Positions 33,501 through 41,802 of a stretch of DNA of 64,000 bases are shown piece by piece. Made by a program: the position numbers and the translations under genes. The notes beneath the pieces are model-generated. The model did not search any database. It was given only the letters and a program-made list of their open reading frames with translations, and was not told where the DNA came from. Origin of the DNA: Cristatella mucedo (lineage: Eukaryota; Bryozoa; Phylactolaemata; Cristatellidae); contig WPIO01000179.1 of NCBI GenBank assembly GCA_009760855.2, positions 223,001-287,000 on the forward strand. The letters run 5' to 3'. Within the stretch, counting starts at the first letter, position 1, and each line of letters opens with the position of its first letter.

Positions 33501-34666
33501 ACCACATCTGGTTCTGCACGAGAGCAGTCGCAGACATTTTGCAACCGTTGGCTACTCAATTGCTTGCCAGCTGTGAGGCCAATCCTCTCGAGGTCAGACA
33601 CGCCCGAAACTACATCTGTCTTGTTGTGGCAGACAAAGGACACTTCTATCCTGCCAAGTAGGCTTAGCAGACGAACCATTCACTGCCTGCCGTTCGGCCG
33701 GCTCGGACCTGTTCTTTTACTCTCTTCTATGGTGGCAGAATAGATAGTCAATAAATAACCTGACTATGCATTAATATCCATCAACGGCCACGGGCACCAA
33801 CAGATATGCTCAGCTAGTGGCTCAACCTTTGTTGGTGCAGGGATAATGGGCGATGCCCTCTGATGCATCTTTACTTGATAAATTTTTGCATAATGTTTCT
33901 GTGCACGGATTTGATGCCTCATTTGTTGTGGTGCTTATGATAAGTGGGCCTTGCACATTCATGCGATGTCGACGTGACATAAGTATCTGCTCGTTTAACA
34001 CATTAGGATTTACTGTGTCGAAAAGACACTGTTGGAGCAGCGCGTTATTAGCGGCCTGCTGTTTGCTGCAAATGTGCCGGATGGATGCCAGACCGACTTC
34101 TTGATTGGCCAGATTCAGGTGGGTGCCATGGCTGTCTTTATCAAGCCTCTAATTGCCACTGAATTTATGTCTACAATAATAAGCGCCTGCCATTGAGTTA
34201 TCACTGGAGGATGAAGGTGCCTGCCTTTTTGCAGGTCGTCTCGGCAAGCGACCTAGCTGGTAAACTATGCGAGCAGCCAATCGACAACTTGTCCGTGCAT
34301 ATGTCTAGGACTACCATGAGCGGAGGTTCACCGGTCATGAAGGTTAAACTGACCTGGGATCATCCGTCGAGCCACGAACACCAGTCGGAATCTAGCGATG
34401 TATTCTGCTACCACGTGTGGCAGATTGTGGACGATCGGTCGGCAAATTTAGCGAGCAGTGGCAAGCAGGAAGAAGAAACAACGCGGTGGATGCTCGTTGG
34501 CACCACGCCGTCATGCCAGTATACGATGCAGTTGGACCTGGCCTCGAGTATGAACACGGAATTTGTGGATGTCGCCGTTCAGGCAGTCTATACATCGGGA
34601 GTGTGTCAAGAACGCAGCGTTGCTGCACGCCGACGTATCAATCTGTCGAGTATCAATCTGTCGTGA
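11177..34666 (+). CDS. ENGASE: Cytosolic endo-beta-N-acetylglucosaminidase, GH85 (12 exons, full span)
   Basis: ENGase cleaves between the two GlcNAc residues of the N-glycan core. In animals it processes free oligosaccharides released by NGLY1 from misfolded glycoproteins in the cytosol. I joined 12 exons by splice signals and phase, giving about 733 codons; the human protein is of similar length. Landmarks in order: 'LVCHDMAGGYLDD' (residues about 75-87), 'VDIYVYFSHH', 'FDGWLVNIEN' with the catalytic Asn183/Glu185 pair, 'LVIWYDSI', 'DGIFLNYTW', 'DIFVGIDVFGRG', 'VALFAPGWVYE', then the C-terminal beta-rich half typical of animal ENGase. No signal peptide is evident, as expected for a cytosolic enzyme. 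Introns range from 116 bases (between exons 11 and 12) to 4.6 kb (intron 10). No frameshift or in-frame stop was met. The first exon and the exon 9 donor are the weak points. Confidence 0.9.
12581..13125 (+). repeat. Long polypyrimidine tract with (CT)n core
   Basis: About 545 bases of nearly pure C/T on the plus strand, with an uninterrupted CT array at about 12669-12738. It lies in ENGase intron 1. Its length makes long Ser/Leu/Pro-rich frames, which are artefacts. Homopurine-homopyrimidine tracts of this kind can form triplex DNA. Confidence 0.9.
13922..13990 (+). repeat. (GT)n microsatellite
   Basis: GT/CA dinucleotide array with a few GC steps, in ENGase intron 1. The Val/Cys and Thr/His-rich frames it produces are not genes. 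Confidence 0.95.
14423..14636 (+). CDS. ENGASE: ENGase exon 2
   Basis: Acceptor tttag at 14422 and donor gtacgg at 14637. Encodes the D-T-G start, 'TPLKTLAELMSW' and the conserved 'LVCHDMAGGYLDD' at the entry of the GH85 barrel. Contains a poly-Gln stretch (CAGCAGCAG) just before the barrel. Phases are 1 in and 2 out. Confidence 0.88.
15349..15505 (+). repeat. (CT)n microsatellite
   Basis: CT array with occasional CCT and GT interruptions in ENGase intron 2, ending about 68 bases before the exon 3 acceptor. Confidence 0.95.
15574..15722 (+). CDS. ENGASE: ENGase exon 3
   Basis: Acceptor gttgcag, donor gtgaga. The single leading base completes the Arg begun in exon 2. Encodes 'FFNWLNVDIYVYFSHH', 'ITIPPPCWIDSAHRHG' and 'VTVLG', a highly conserved GH85 segment. 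Confidence 0.93.
16020..16730 (-). mobile_element. LINE fragment covering the RT N-terminal part
   Basis: Minus-strand LINE copy in ENGase intron 3. Reading minus: 'FFVSKIDKIRETI', 'LISKFICKSKQT', then 'NTNPQVFPESFREAV', 'PLIKKSALDMVNLSD' and 'LLFLSK', typical of the region just upstream of the reverse transcriptase core in L2-clade LINEs. It reaches further 5' than any other copy in the window and supports the L2/CR1 assignment. Frameshifted and non-functional. Confidence 0.75.
16800..16995 (+). repeat. tRNA-derived SINE, family A
   Basis: A-box-like 'ctaaccctaggggtatgg', B-box 'gggtttgagtcc', then the tail 'gctgctatataaatg' and 'ttggatcagct'. Diverged copy in ENGase intron 3 with a small internal duplication (gtagaaagtaga). 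Confidence 0.75.
18407..18561 (+). CDS. ENGASE: ENGase exon 4 (catalytic exon)
   Basis: Acceptor atgtag, donor gtgagc. Encodes 'TFITEW' and 'FYRFDGWLVNIENE'. In GH85 enzymes the Asn and Glu of the N-I-E motif orient the substrate acetamido group and act as the acid/base; both are present (residues 183 and 185 of the predicted protein). Confidence 0.93.
19374..19423 (+). repeat. (GT)n-(CA)n inverted dinucleotide tract
   Basis: GT repeats run into GCGC and then CA repeats, giving an imperfect inverted repeat of alternating purine/pyrimidine in ENGase intron 4. Such sequences can adopt Z-DNA or a cruciform. Confidence 0.85.
20797..20950 (+). repeat. tRNA-derived SINE, family B
   Basis: Head 'gtttgtcccagcggtcaatg' with B-box 'gggctcaagtcc', then the LINE-like tail 'gcgcctgggtagagattaag', ending in AGT/ATT triplet repeats. 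In ENGase intron 4. Confidence 0.8.
21208..21362 (+). repeat. tRNA-derived SINE, family B
   Basis: Head 'ggtttggcccatcagcggta' and tail 'gtctgaatagagattaag'. More diverged than its neighbours, with a partly duplicated head region. In ENGase intron 4. Confidence 0.75.
21795..21990 (-). repeat. tRNA-derived SINE, family A
   Basis: The plus strand reads 'aaaaaaatacaagctg', then 'cagcctctttt', 'gagcctttagggctatcac' and the reverse B-box 'ggattcgaacctgcgac', ending in 'tttacctagtgtgccat'. Well preserved minus-strand copy in ENGase intron 4. Confidence 0.85.
22359..22507 (+). CDS. ENGASE: ENGase exon 5
   Basis: Acceptor cgctag with a good pyrimidine tract, donor gttagt. Encodes 'VLLFLREL', 'NPGSLVIWYDSITKSG' and 'LSWQNELNAEN', the conserved 'WYDS' segment of GH85. 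Confidence 0.93.
22728..22899 (+). CDS. ENGASE: ENGase exon 6
   Basis: Acceptor attgcag, donor gtgtca (weak). Encodes 'YFDESDGIFLNYTW', 'RQSDIFVGIDVFGRG' and 'GGFNTSE'. Joined to exon 7 it keeps the length of the conserved family segment exactly, which supports the weak donor. Confidence 0.92.
23030..23133 (+). CDS. ENGASE: ENGase exon 7
   Basis: Acceptor ttctag, donor gtcaga. Encodes 'ARKHRLPVALFAPGWVYE' and 'NDFTTNEC', the end of the GH85 barrel. Confidence 0.92.
24075..24200 (-). repeat. tRNA-derived SINE, family A (fragment)
   Basis: The plus strand reads 'gagagccttagcggc', 'tgctgcttgcagta', reverse B-box 'aggactcgaaccttcgacc' and 'ctctgggctaagac'. A detached piece of the same family's tail (atcagctgatcaaacagct) lies at about 23888. 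In ENGase intron 7. Confidence 0.7.
24579..24687 (+). CDS. ENGASE: ENGase exon 8
   Basis: Acceptor tttacag, donor gtacag. Encodes 'FWMLLKPFLSPNVFTCLPL' and 'STSFCQGFGQKF', matching the family's 'PF.TSFC.G.G' segment after the catalytic barrel. Confidence 0.9.
26396..26667 (+). repeat. Long alternating CA/CG/TG tract
   Basis: Purine-pyrimidine alternation is unbroken from about 26396 to 26627, with a CG-rich centre at about 26406-26467 and CA repeats with ATG steps beyond. In ENGase intron 8, about 85 bases upstream of exon 9. The long His/Thr and Cys/Val frames here are repeat artefacts. Confidence 0.95.
26753..26959 (+). CDS. ENGASE: ENGase exon 9
   Basis: Acceptor ttcttcag. Encodes 'GRPWTNVSLQHLQPLY', 'IAELCSDDAYNGGGCLRL', matching the family's 'PW..LS.Q..QPL' and 'C..DA..GG..L' motifs. 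The 3' end is uncertain: phase-compatible donors are gtgctg after 26959 (chosen; it best keeps family spacing) or gtgcct after 26977. The stronger-looking gtgggt at 26974 is out of phase with exon 10. Confidence 0.85.
27090..27268 (-). repeat. tRNA-derived SINE, family A (best copy)
   Basis: The plus strand reads 'aaaaaaatactagctgattt', 'aacagcctcttttgtatagc', 'gagcctttacggctatcacc', 'gcagtggcgataaaggatcg', reverse B-box 'ggattcgaacccacgacc' and 'ccttacctagtgagcc'. Its B-box matches the Pol III consensus perfectly. In ENGase intron 9. Confidence 0.9.
27903..27991 (+). repeat. SINE-B/LINE tail fragment followed by (TA)n
   Basis: Only the shared 3' tail is present ('gcgcctagatagagattaag' then 'ttctcttaaggc'), followed by a TA microsatellite at about 27969-27991. 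The element of origin (SINE-B or LINE) cannot be decided. Confidence 0.65.
29089..29438 (+). CDS. ENGASE: ENGase exon 10
   Basis: Acceptor tttctag, donor gttagc. Encodes 'LIFWQIELCRILDVSI', 'DVYVTCVYQNKC' and an acidic loop 'ESCLCLELEAAEKTDASSDE'. It corresponds to the beta-rich domain after the barrel. Conservation is lower here, but frame length, phase and 'LF.L....P.I.VS' pattern agree with the family. Confidence 0.82.
31661..31800 (+). repeat. (ACAT)n tetranucleotide microsatellite
   Basis: About 140 bases of ACAT units with a few ATGC and ACGT variants, in ENGase intron 10. Confidence 0.97.
32693..32908 (-). mobile_element. Possible pogo/Tigger (DDE_1) transposase remnant
   Basis: A minus-strand frame of about 70 codons contains 'PNLQPVKHGVIFAFKKAMV', resembling the 'QP.DQG.I.AFK' signature found near the end of the DDE domain in pogo/Tigger transposases. 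The consensus Asp-Gln is Lys-His here, and no other domain part is visible, so it would be a short dead relic in ENGase intron 10. Confidence 0.5.
34007..34118 (+). CDS. ENGASE: ENGase exon 11
   Basis: Acceptor acattag, donor gtgggt. The first base completes Arg from exon 10. Encodes 'IYCVEKTLLEQRVISGLLF' and 'FLIGQIQ', matching the family's 'CYEV....L..LLV' and 'LGEIQ' segments. Confidence 0.88.
34235..34666 (+). CDS. ENGASE: ENGase exon 12 (terminal)
   Basis: Acceptor tttttgcag, stop TGA at 34664-34666. Encodes the C-terminal beta-sandwich: 'VVSASD', 'VKLTWDHP', 'CYHVWQIVDD', 'WMLVGTTPSCQYTM' and 'EFVDVAVQAVY'. A fibronectin-like strand pattern is usual at this end of animal ENGase. The intron before it is only 116 bases. 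Confidence 0.9.
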   Translation, partial: VVSASDLAGKLCEQPIDNLSVHMSRTTMSGGSPVMKVKLTWDHPSSHEHQSESSDVFCYHVWQIVDDRSANLASSGKQEEETTRWMLVGTTPSCQYTMQLDLASSMNTEFVDVAVQAVYTSGVCQERSVAARRRINLSSINLS

Positions 34667-36660
34667 CGCTGCCAGCATCACTGTCGCAGGCTACTCATTT
34701 CATGCTTGTCTGTGCTCCTGACAGAGCCATCTCCCCGAAAAAATGCACCTCTGTTGTCTAAAGGCATCGTAAATGTGAGCTGCATTCTAGTCTTCAGCTA
34801 CATGCATGCTTGCTGCCCATGCATTCTCTCTGCCCGAAATGACATGACAAATCTTTTTTTGCCATCTTTGCTGAGAAACAGTGAGTGAGAATGAGATTAC
34901 AGCTAATCGCCCTGCCATTGCATTTCCTATGGAGAGCTTCTGTGTACCACAGGCTCGATTCCTTTATTATCGAACGATCGTTGCTTTTGCCTAGCTCTTG
35001 TTTCCGGCTTGTGGGCTTATCAATTGCTCTCACAGCTTTGCTACTATTGGTGCTGCACATTGTCCCGGGGCCTGCTAAAATGATTACCTTTTTCAGCTCA
35101 GTCGTTTGCAAGATGTGCACATATGTCGTCGCACATTGTATGATTAATACATGTTCATATGGCTAATCAGGCAGCATCGTTCCAAGGTGCCATTCTCGTT
35201 CTGATATGCACCTTAGCTTAGCTGTTGCCTCACTCATCTCACATCGCCACACCTGTCTAGCAAGCAGTTACAGAATTGTCAATGCCATATTTTGCCTTTG
35301 CTGCTCTCTTGCTGTTTGTCCGGTGTCTCTCTTCCTTTCTCTCTTTTCTCTCTCTCTCTTCGATCGATGTATCTTACTGTTTGTCCATGCTTTCAGGTCG
35401 ACGGTTGGGTTAAGGCTGACGCTTGACGGAAGGCTGCGCTTGACGTCGAAATGGAACTACGACCCCACTACCCTGCATGAGCCTTAGAGGAGAACTATGA
35501 TGCTGGTCCTGCAGTACTTACTGAATTGCTAAACAGTGAAAACTTGGCTATCGCACAGCTTCACTACTGTATATTGCTGTATACTAGGCAAGTCATTCTG
35601 ACGTCCCACGGGCATGCGTTGTCAGTTGGTGGCCTGCTGGTTGACAGGCTCTGACACCCTGTGCTGCCTGCCACATCTTGAGTAGACAAGGCCAGGAGCG
35701 GCTTTTGGGTTGACTTGATTGGTCGGTCGACTCCTTAAATGTGGCAGATGAGGCAGCCGGGTCTGTGTAATGCACCAGATGGCAGTCCTCTTTACAGGAA
35801 TGAGTAATATATATGTAATTCGTTGTTCGTTCTGGGGTTGCCTAAGTGGGGTCACTAAGTCTTTTCGGCTTTTTTCCTAATTTGCTGGCTATCCCAGCAT
35901 CAATGAGTCAGTGAACCATAAGCCTCGAAGGGTCCCCTGTTGAGTTGCAGTCTTCCGAATGGGCGCATGGAGCAACAGGGCAGGGTCCTTGGAGAGTGAT
36001 CCTTGAGCTGAGCAAGTCCCCATCCTCCGAAATGAGTTAGGAGACTTGCTCAGAAAGAGAAAGCCCAAGGAGACAACTTGGCGAGCCTTGCTTCCGAGGT
36101 ACGATCAGCCAGGCGGCCCGCGCCAGCCGCTCCTCCGCTCGTGCACTCGCACCCAGCTCGAGCAGCCGCCTGCTGCTACACTTCTCCAGCCCAACGGGCC
36201 CAGTCTAGTTTGCTTCAGGCAGCAAGCTCTGCGAAGGGGAGCCCAATCGGTCCAGCAGCTGGCAGCGAGGTCGAAGTGCACCGAGTCAGCTAGCTGCTGG
36301 CCAGGCACATGGACGACACCCAGCATCTTTGTCCTGAACGACACACCCGCTAATTTGCTTCTCGTAAAATGACGGCTGAGTTACTACGTTCGTAGCAGGA
36401 TTGGTGATTGCAAATCTGGGTACTTTCGTGTATCCCTTCGAAAGATCACTGCAGCCTGCTATAAACTCTCTAGTCGATGATCACCCAAAGTCGCTGACGT
36501 TCTCGGCACCTCGAGTCTCAGTATGAAGTCGTTGTTACCTCCAGCACGTCTTTGCACAGTCGTTCGTTGTACCTCACGCACGCTAGTTGACCGGGCTGTG
36601 TTCTGTGTTTGTCCGACAAAGCAGCGGACCTCGGAGAGAGGGACCTTGGATCCACGAGTC
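34667..36660. other. ENGase 3' flank and spacer
   Basis: No recognised gene. No clear polyadenylation hexamer stands close behind the ENGase stop. A CT-rich stretch lies at about 35323-35361. A GC-rich segment at 36080-36330 is open on both strands; on the minus strand it follows an acceptor-like 'gccagcag' and could be a further exon downstream of the candidate at 36668-36894. Confidence 0.4.
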
Positions 36661-36667
36661 AGCTCAC

Positions 36668-36894
36668 CGCATGACCATCATGCTCATGTCTTACGGTGAG
36701 ACAGCCTCGTCCTTCTGTGTAGCAGTTTTCGTGCTCGTTTCTTGACTTCATGTGCCAAACATCCACAAAGGCCCTGGAGGCACATGCAGGTTGGCCTTCT
36801 TCCAGTGGATACTCGCATTGTGCACGAATTTCATCGCAGGGTCCGTCGTGCATTAAATATCTCTCCTTCCACATTTCCAGACTGCATCGCCTTT
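36668..36894 (-). CDS. Candidate internal exon, cysteine-rich, unknown protein
   Basis: On the minus strand an acceptor (tttgcag) and a donor (gtgagc) bracket 227 bases open in one frame for 75 codons, phase 1 in and phase 0 out; the other two frames stop early. The peptide is hydrophilic with six cysteines (in 'RRCS', 'GPCDE', 'AQCEY', 'PACAS', 'ENCYT', 'RGCLT'), as in disulfide-bonded extracellular domains. I do not recognise the family. It lies in the same orientation as YAE1 but has no proven link to it. Chance cannot be excluded. Confidence 0.4.
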
Positions 36895-36899
36895 CTGCA

Positions 36900-38659
36900 A
36901 AGCTAAACCGGGAGACCTTGAGCACAGGCTCCAATCGTAGAAATGTATGAGACCGCAAGAGCTAGAGCAGCAGTCCTGCTTACAGATGCAAGGAAAGAAA
37001 CTAGAGCTGTGCAAAGTGCCCGTGGGCAAAGCTCACAGCGATGTAGCACTGCAACCGCTCGATTTTATCTATTGTGCGAAGGTCGTCCGGCCGGCATGGA
37101 TGCCTAGCAGGGCGCCACGAGGTCGCCAGGGGCAGCAGCCGCCTGGCACCCAGCCCCCTAGCCTCTGTTGCGACCGCCGAGAGAGTTGAGGCACTTCAAT
37201 CGACTGCGACGCGGAGTGGTCGTGGCATCGCCACGTCACTTTGTGCGTGCTTTACATAAACAGGTGCAAGGATTTAATGACCACCAGTTGACGATGACAT
37301 TTGCAAGAACTGACAGGTTGAGCGCCGAGGGCCAAGAGAGAGAGCCCCCCCCCATAAAGTTTGTCGGCTGAGGTGAAAGGCAGCGCACGAAGGGAGACAA
37401 CCCACTAGGTGCCGGAGCAAGCCCAACCAACCGAACTAACACGAATTTTTGTGAACACTAAACTTTAAAAGCATTTCTTGTGGGTAATGCAACGTGCGAC
37501 TTTGCTCGCTGACTAGGAGAGTCCGAACCCCTTTGTGCGCACGGCTCACTGATCTGCCTCACACTTTGACTCGTCTCAGTCGAAAGGACTTGCATCGCTT
37601 CGACATCGTGCAGGCTCGTACGTGCCCGACACGAGAGCAGCAGCGGCTTCCATAACCGGCCAGGCGAAGTCTCCTTAGGGCGGGTCCCGCAGCCACTGGG
37701 TGCCACTAGCAACACCGGTTGAGGTGCCAGGCGGCTCGTGAGTGCGCAACCGGTTGCTGGAGGCATACAAGGACGGTGGCTCGGTCTATGCACCTCACAA
37801 ATGGGTCATCACAAAAACAAAAAAAAGAATGAGCTTGCCCAGGGTTGATTAACTCGGCATCCTCGGAGCAAAAGCAGCAGCGACCACGGAGCCGGCACCC
37901 TCTGTAGCCGAAGCGGCAGCGAGAGTTAGCTGCCCAGCGGAAGTCGAGCCTGCTCATTTGTTTTAAAAGCTCACCGGTTTCGCTGCCCCCTACCACCACT
38001 ATCCCACCGATACACACCTATTGACCGACTCAAGCAGGCAACGGGGGGGGGGGGACCGGCAGCTTAACCGGATTTTAAAGTGCCGCTGCCTGCAGGTCAA
38101 CGGCTCTGTCGCAGTAGCAGCCGAGCCTTGTCAGATCCGGATCGGCAGGGCAGCAGCCCTGTAGATCGGTGTAGACTGGCACTGCCTCTTGCAGATTTCG
38201 TCAGGATGGTGACAGCAGTGGCAGACCGCTCCTCCGAGGTTATGCCTCTCCAGCGGTTTGCAGGGGCTAGCGTCCAGCACTCAGCTCGAGGAGATCGTGG
38301 CAGAGTTATCGCCCCTCTTCCGGGGCTGGGGATTCACATGAAGTGCAGCAGTGGCAGCTGCTGGGAGCTACGTCACTTGCCGAAGAGTGGCTCCTCAACC
38401 GGCGTCTGCCTCGGCCCTCCACCGAGGAGGCAGCATCTTCGGCCGGCCGCTCGGAGGCGGGCGCGGAAACAGGTCTGCCGGCACGACGTCTGCTCCGCGT
38501 CGAGACTCGCTCAAGCCCGACCGGGCGCGATGGTCACGACGGTGGGGTGGACACCTTCATTATTTCTTTTCTTGCTCACTTGCAAACTGCCCAAGTCTGC
38601 TGCACTGGTCGTGCAGCAGCGAGCAGCTACACAGCTAGCCAGCTGTGGCACCGTCTGCG
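36900..38659. other. GC-rich spacer downstream of YAE1
   Basis: CpG-rich with a poly-C run at 37347-37353 and a poly-G run at 38044-38054. Open frames exist on both strands but none has a recognisable domain. The part next to 38660 probably includes the 3' untranslated region of YAE1. Confidence 0.4.
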
Positions 38660-39283
38660 TCAGTCAGCCACCGTTCGATCGCAGTCTGCCGTGGCTGTGA
38701 CGGCGGCAGCCGCTCTCTCGTGCAGCAGCTGCTCCACGAGGCGAGTCAGCTCGTCCAGCTCGCTGCTGTACCGCTGCCAGGCGCCGCCGGGATGCCACGA
38801 GCCGTCGGCTGGTCGCGTTGCTTCGGTTCGAATGGCCGCCTCCAGCGTCGCCACCCTGTCAGCTGCAGAGCTCAGAGGATCGGCGGCGCAGCAGCCGCCG
38901 CCGTCAGGCGTCGGGCCCCCGGTGGCAGCCGGAGGTTCACGCTCTGCCGCTGCTGCCGCCGCCGCCACTAGCCGTCCTCGCAGTTTGGCCAGCCTCAGGC
39001 AGATGGGGAAGCAGTGCGCGAAGCCGTCGTTGAAGCTGCTTTGCAGCAGCGCCGCCGAGTCGTGAGCGGCGGCGGCCAGGCCGTCGCGATAGCCGTCCGC
39101 GCGCCGCTCCTCCAGCAGGCGGCTCCACGCGCGCTCTTCCACGCTGCTGCTGCCACTACCGCCGCCCCCTCGAGGAGCGGCTCCGCGCTCCTCGCCTGCC
39201 ACTGCCTCTACTCGGCTGTGGTCCGAGCGAGACTCGGGCGAGTGGCCGAAACCGTCGACGCCTTCATCGTCCGAGCTGTGCAT
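38660..39283 (-). CDS. YAE1: Yae1 domain-containing protein (YAE1)
   Basis: Yae1, with Lto1, is an adaptor that brings the cytosolic iron-sulfur assembly machinery to ABCE1/Rli1, the ribosome-recycling ATPase. The 207-residue frame carries the Yae1 pattern: a Trp upstream (53), 'DGYRDG' (63-68), 'FNDGF' (84-88) and 'LRGRL' (101-105). The N-terminal 50 residues are acidic then Gly/Ser-rich, and a poly-Ala run follows the domain. The length suits animal YAE1. I chose the ATG at 39283 because the family starts shortly before the domain; the frame stays open to 39526, where another ATG lies, and its extra residues look like untranslated sequence. No intron is needed. GC content is much higher than in neighbouring DNA, and some Gly spacings of the usual GX3 repeat are lost. 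Confidence 0.75.
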   Translation of the reverse strand: MHSSDDEGVDGFGHSPESRSDHSRVEAVAGEERGAAPRGGGGSGSSSVEERAWSRLLEERRADGYRDGLAAAAHDSAALLQSSFNDGFAHCFPICLRLAKLRGRLVAAAAAAAEREPPAATGGPTPDGGGCCAADPLSSAADRVATLEAAIRTEATRPADGSWHPGGAWQRYSSELDELTRLVEQLLHERAAAAVTATADCDRTVAD

Positions 39284-40404
39284 TCGACCGCGAGCTCGGA
39301 CTGTTGCTATCCGAAGGACACCTCTAAGAAAAGTGTAACACGTGCCAGCATTAAAGCTACTGCAACGACAGGAAGTTGAGAGGCGCTGCGTGCCGCCGGA
39401 GGATCGCGCTGGAAGCGGAAGTGTCGAACTCGGGCTCCTAGCTGTTTGTAGCTGCGCACGACCGCGGGAGGTGCTACCATACTTCGATAGGTGCGTGATG
39501 AATGGGAACCGAGTGTTCAGCCTCAATAGGAGAAGCTGGCCCGTGTGCAGGACTATCGCGCGGCCTCACAATGTTACTGGTGCAGCTTGTACTTGTGAGC
39601 GTGCAAGCGTATCTGTCCACGTGTCATCTCTGCTCATGACGTACGAATGTGCACCGAATTACGAGGGCAAAGCGTGCATAAGCGAGCGAGCACAACCACA
39701 TAACATGAAAGGGTTTATGAACGGTGCTGTGAACACAGTGTGCAGTGCTTTCGTAATAAAAAGCATGCTCTGCGATGGTACTAGACACTCTAAAGCCGAG
39801 ACATCACCGAGAGCTACGACTGTATACGCAACTGACTAACCAAGCGCAGTATAAAACCATGCATAGCAAGCAATTGACAATAGCACGCTCACGTCATCTG
39901 CAGAAAAGGAAAATAAAAATGCAAGGAAGGCGCTGGTAATTTACTTCATAACACGAGCGCCCTCACGCAGAGAGCCGAAGCCTGAAATGAAGAAAACTAA
40001 AAAATAAGACATTAGAACATTTGAGTCTCACTGAGCACAAGTCGGCATTTTCCCTACAAGGTTTATTGTGTGCAACAGCAGCAGCATTTCAATGCATGCC
40101 GCAATGTGTGTACTTTCAGTGCAATTTTCAAAAGAGTACGAAGTTTGCCGCAAAGTTGACCTATTCACAAACCTTGGAAGCGAAATACGTGCTAAGACAT
40201 TCTGTCTAGAATCTATATGAATAAGCAAAAGCGTTGCCAAATGCAGGTACCATGCAGCTAGTGAGCCCGTGTATCACCCTAAGAAAGCATCTATTTCATT
40301 TTAAGCACACTTTAAAAAAAACACTCGCTTAAAGAATACAGTGTATGAGCGTATCGTTTGTGAAACTGCGATGTACACTTCCACGGTGCAATGCAGCTGC
40401 ACCT
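39284..40404. other. No gene seen
   Basis: Presumed YAE1 5' flank, then AT-richer spacer with no recognisable repeat or domain. The plus-strand open frame at 39342-39839 is partly antisense to the upstream part of the YAE1 frame and shows no family. Confidence 0.4.
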
Positions 40405-40500
40405 CGCATTGTGGGACAAACCCCTGAGGTCGTGGGCTCGAACCCTCGGCATATGTAGAGCACTAGTTCTCTTGAGGTCTACACAAATGGAACTATATTT
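40405..40500 (+). repeat. SINE-B, internally deleted
   Basis: Contains the B-box region 'gaggtcgtgggctcgaaccc' and a shortened version of the LINE-like tail ('gttctcttgaggtctacac'). Part of the tail is missing. Confidence 0.65.
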
Positions 40501-40521
40501 CTTAGGCAATGCCGCAACATC

Positions 40522-40720
40522 GGTGAGCCGTGATGGCTCACTAGGTAAGGCGGTTGCTTTCACGATCTCGGTCCCGAGGTCGTGAGTTCGATTCCTACGG
40601 TGGACGATCCTTTATCACCACTACAAGTGGCGGTGATATCCATAAAGGCCCTTCTGTCGCTATATAAAAGAGGCTGTTTAATCGGCTATTTATTTATTAT
40701 TTATTTATCACGGGATAATA
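40522..40720 (+). repeat. tRNA-derived SINE, family A
   Basis: Head 'gtgatggctcactaggtaag', B-box 'gagttcgattcc', body 'gatcctttatcaccac' and 'aaaggcccttctgtcgctat', tail 'aaaagaggctgtttaatcgg', then TTTA/TTATT repeats. Best plus-strand copy, showing the T-rich 3' tail clearly. Confidence 0.88.
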
Positions 40721-40724
40721 ATAA

Positions 40725-41130
40725 TAATGACATTTGAATATCGCCCAACGAGACCTAAATATCTTTATGGGCACTTCACACATGCTGAAAAAGAAGCTTG
40801 TCAATGGGTTAGTGAGAACAGGCACTGTGTCAACATGAATAAGCACACCAAGGACAATTTAAGAGGGGCAGAGCAAACGCTGTGAGGCACAGGTGTAGTT
40901 GGCTTCTTTTTGTATTTCGCTGCCACGTCAAGGGATGTCGTTAGACCAATCGGAAATGAAATTAAGGCTTTGGGAACACGCAAACTGAAGTCTACAAAGG
41001 ATTTGAGGCTGGTTAGAGACACATCTAAACGACTTGAGCCAGAAGAGCGGGCTTTAAGCTTCGAAGCCTGATGAGGGAGCGTTTCCGATATGTTGGGCAT
41101 GAGTTATAGAATGAATGAGGCGATAACTGA
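40725..41130 (-). mobile_element. LINE 3' fragment, diverged
   Basis: The plus strand begins with an AAT tail (40727-40737) followed by the LINE terminal block in diverged form. The 'agtctacaaaggatttgagg' segment matches the C-terminal coding region of the intact copy. It abuts the SINE-A copy just upstream. Confidence 0.7.
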
Positions 41131-41800
41131 GCAGTACGGTAGTGTGGAGGGGCCAGGGGGAGCACGGCAGGGGGGGGGTTAGATGGCCAGTGCATCTCAG
41201 TGGCTGCACTGCTGATTGAACCTGGTTTCACAAGGGCAGGGCAGCGGCATAGAATCAAAATGGCGTACTGGAAACTGTCAGCCGGATTCAAACCCGGTAA
41301 GCAAGCGGCCGAAAATCTGCGCCACCGATCACTTGTCAACAAATGACGAGTCTGCCTGCCGGATAGATAGAGAGGTCTCAGATCTCGGGCTTGGATCTAC
41401 CATCGGCTGGCAAAGGCTCGGTCTGTTAACCACTAGCACGTGCATCTATATCAGCAAGGGAAGAATTGCTTTCGGGAGTGGGGGCGGTAGATCCGACGGA
41501 AGATAACTTCTTCCATCTTAACAGGGTCAAAGCTGAAAAGGGGGATTAGCAGTTCAGATCAAGACCTTCGACCTAGAAAATGACAGTTGTTCGACAGGGA
41601 TTACTGAACACACAGTTGCTGTTTGCATCCTGCTTCGAAAAACTTTTGTTATCCAGTTGACCCAACAACAGAGCTCGGTCTTAGAATGGAGCTCTAGTTC
41701 AGCACCATGACTGACAAACTGATCAAGCGATTCGCAGCTTGTATCCATAGCTAAGTGCTCCGACCTTTACTACTACGAACATCCCTAGCAGCATTTGGAG
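41131..41800. other. No gene seen
   Basis: Spacer between two LINE copies, with a poly-G run at 41169-41178 and no recognisable domain. Confidence 0.5.
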
Positions 41801-41802
41801 GT

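Noticed and set aside
38343-39065. 240-codon plus-strand frame opposite YAE1
   Set aside because: Antisense shadow in GC-rich DNA; the minus-strand frame has the recognisable Yae1 motifs, while this one is Ser/Arg/Ala low complexity.
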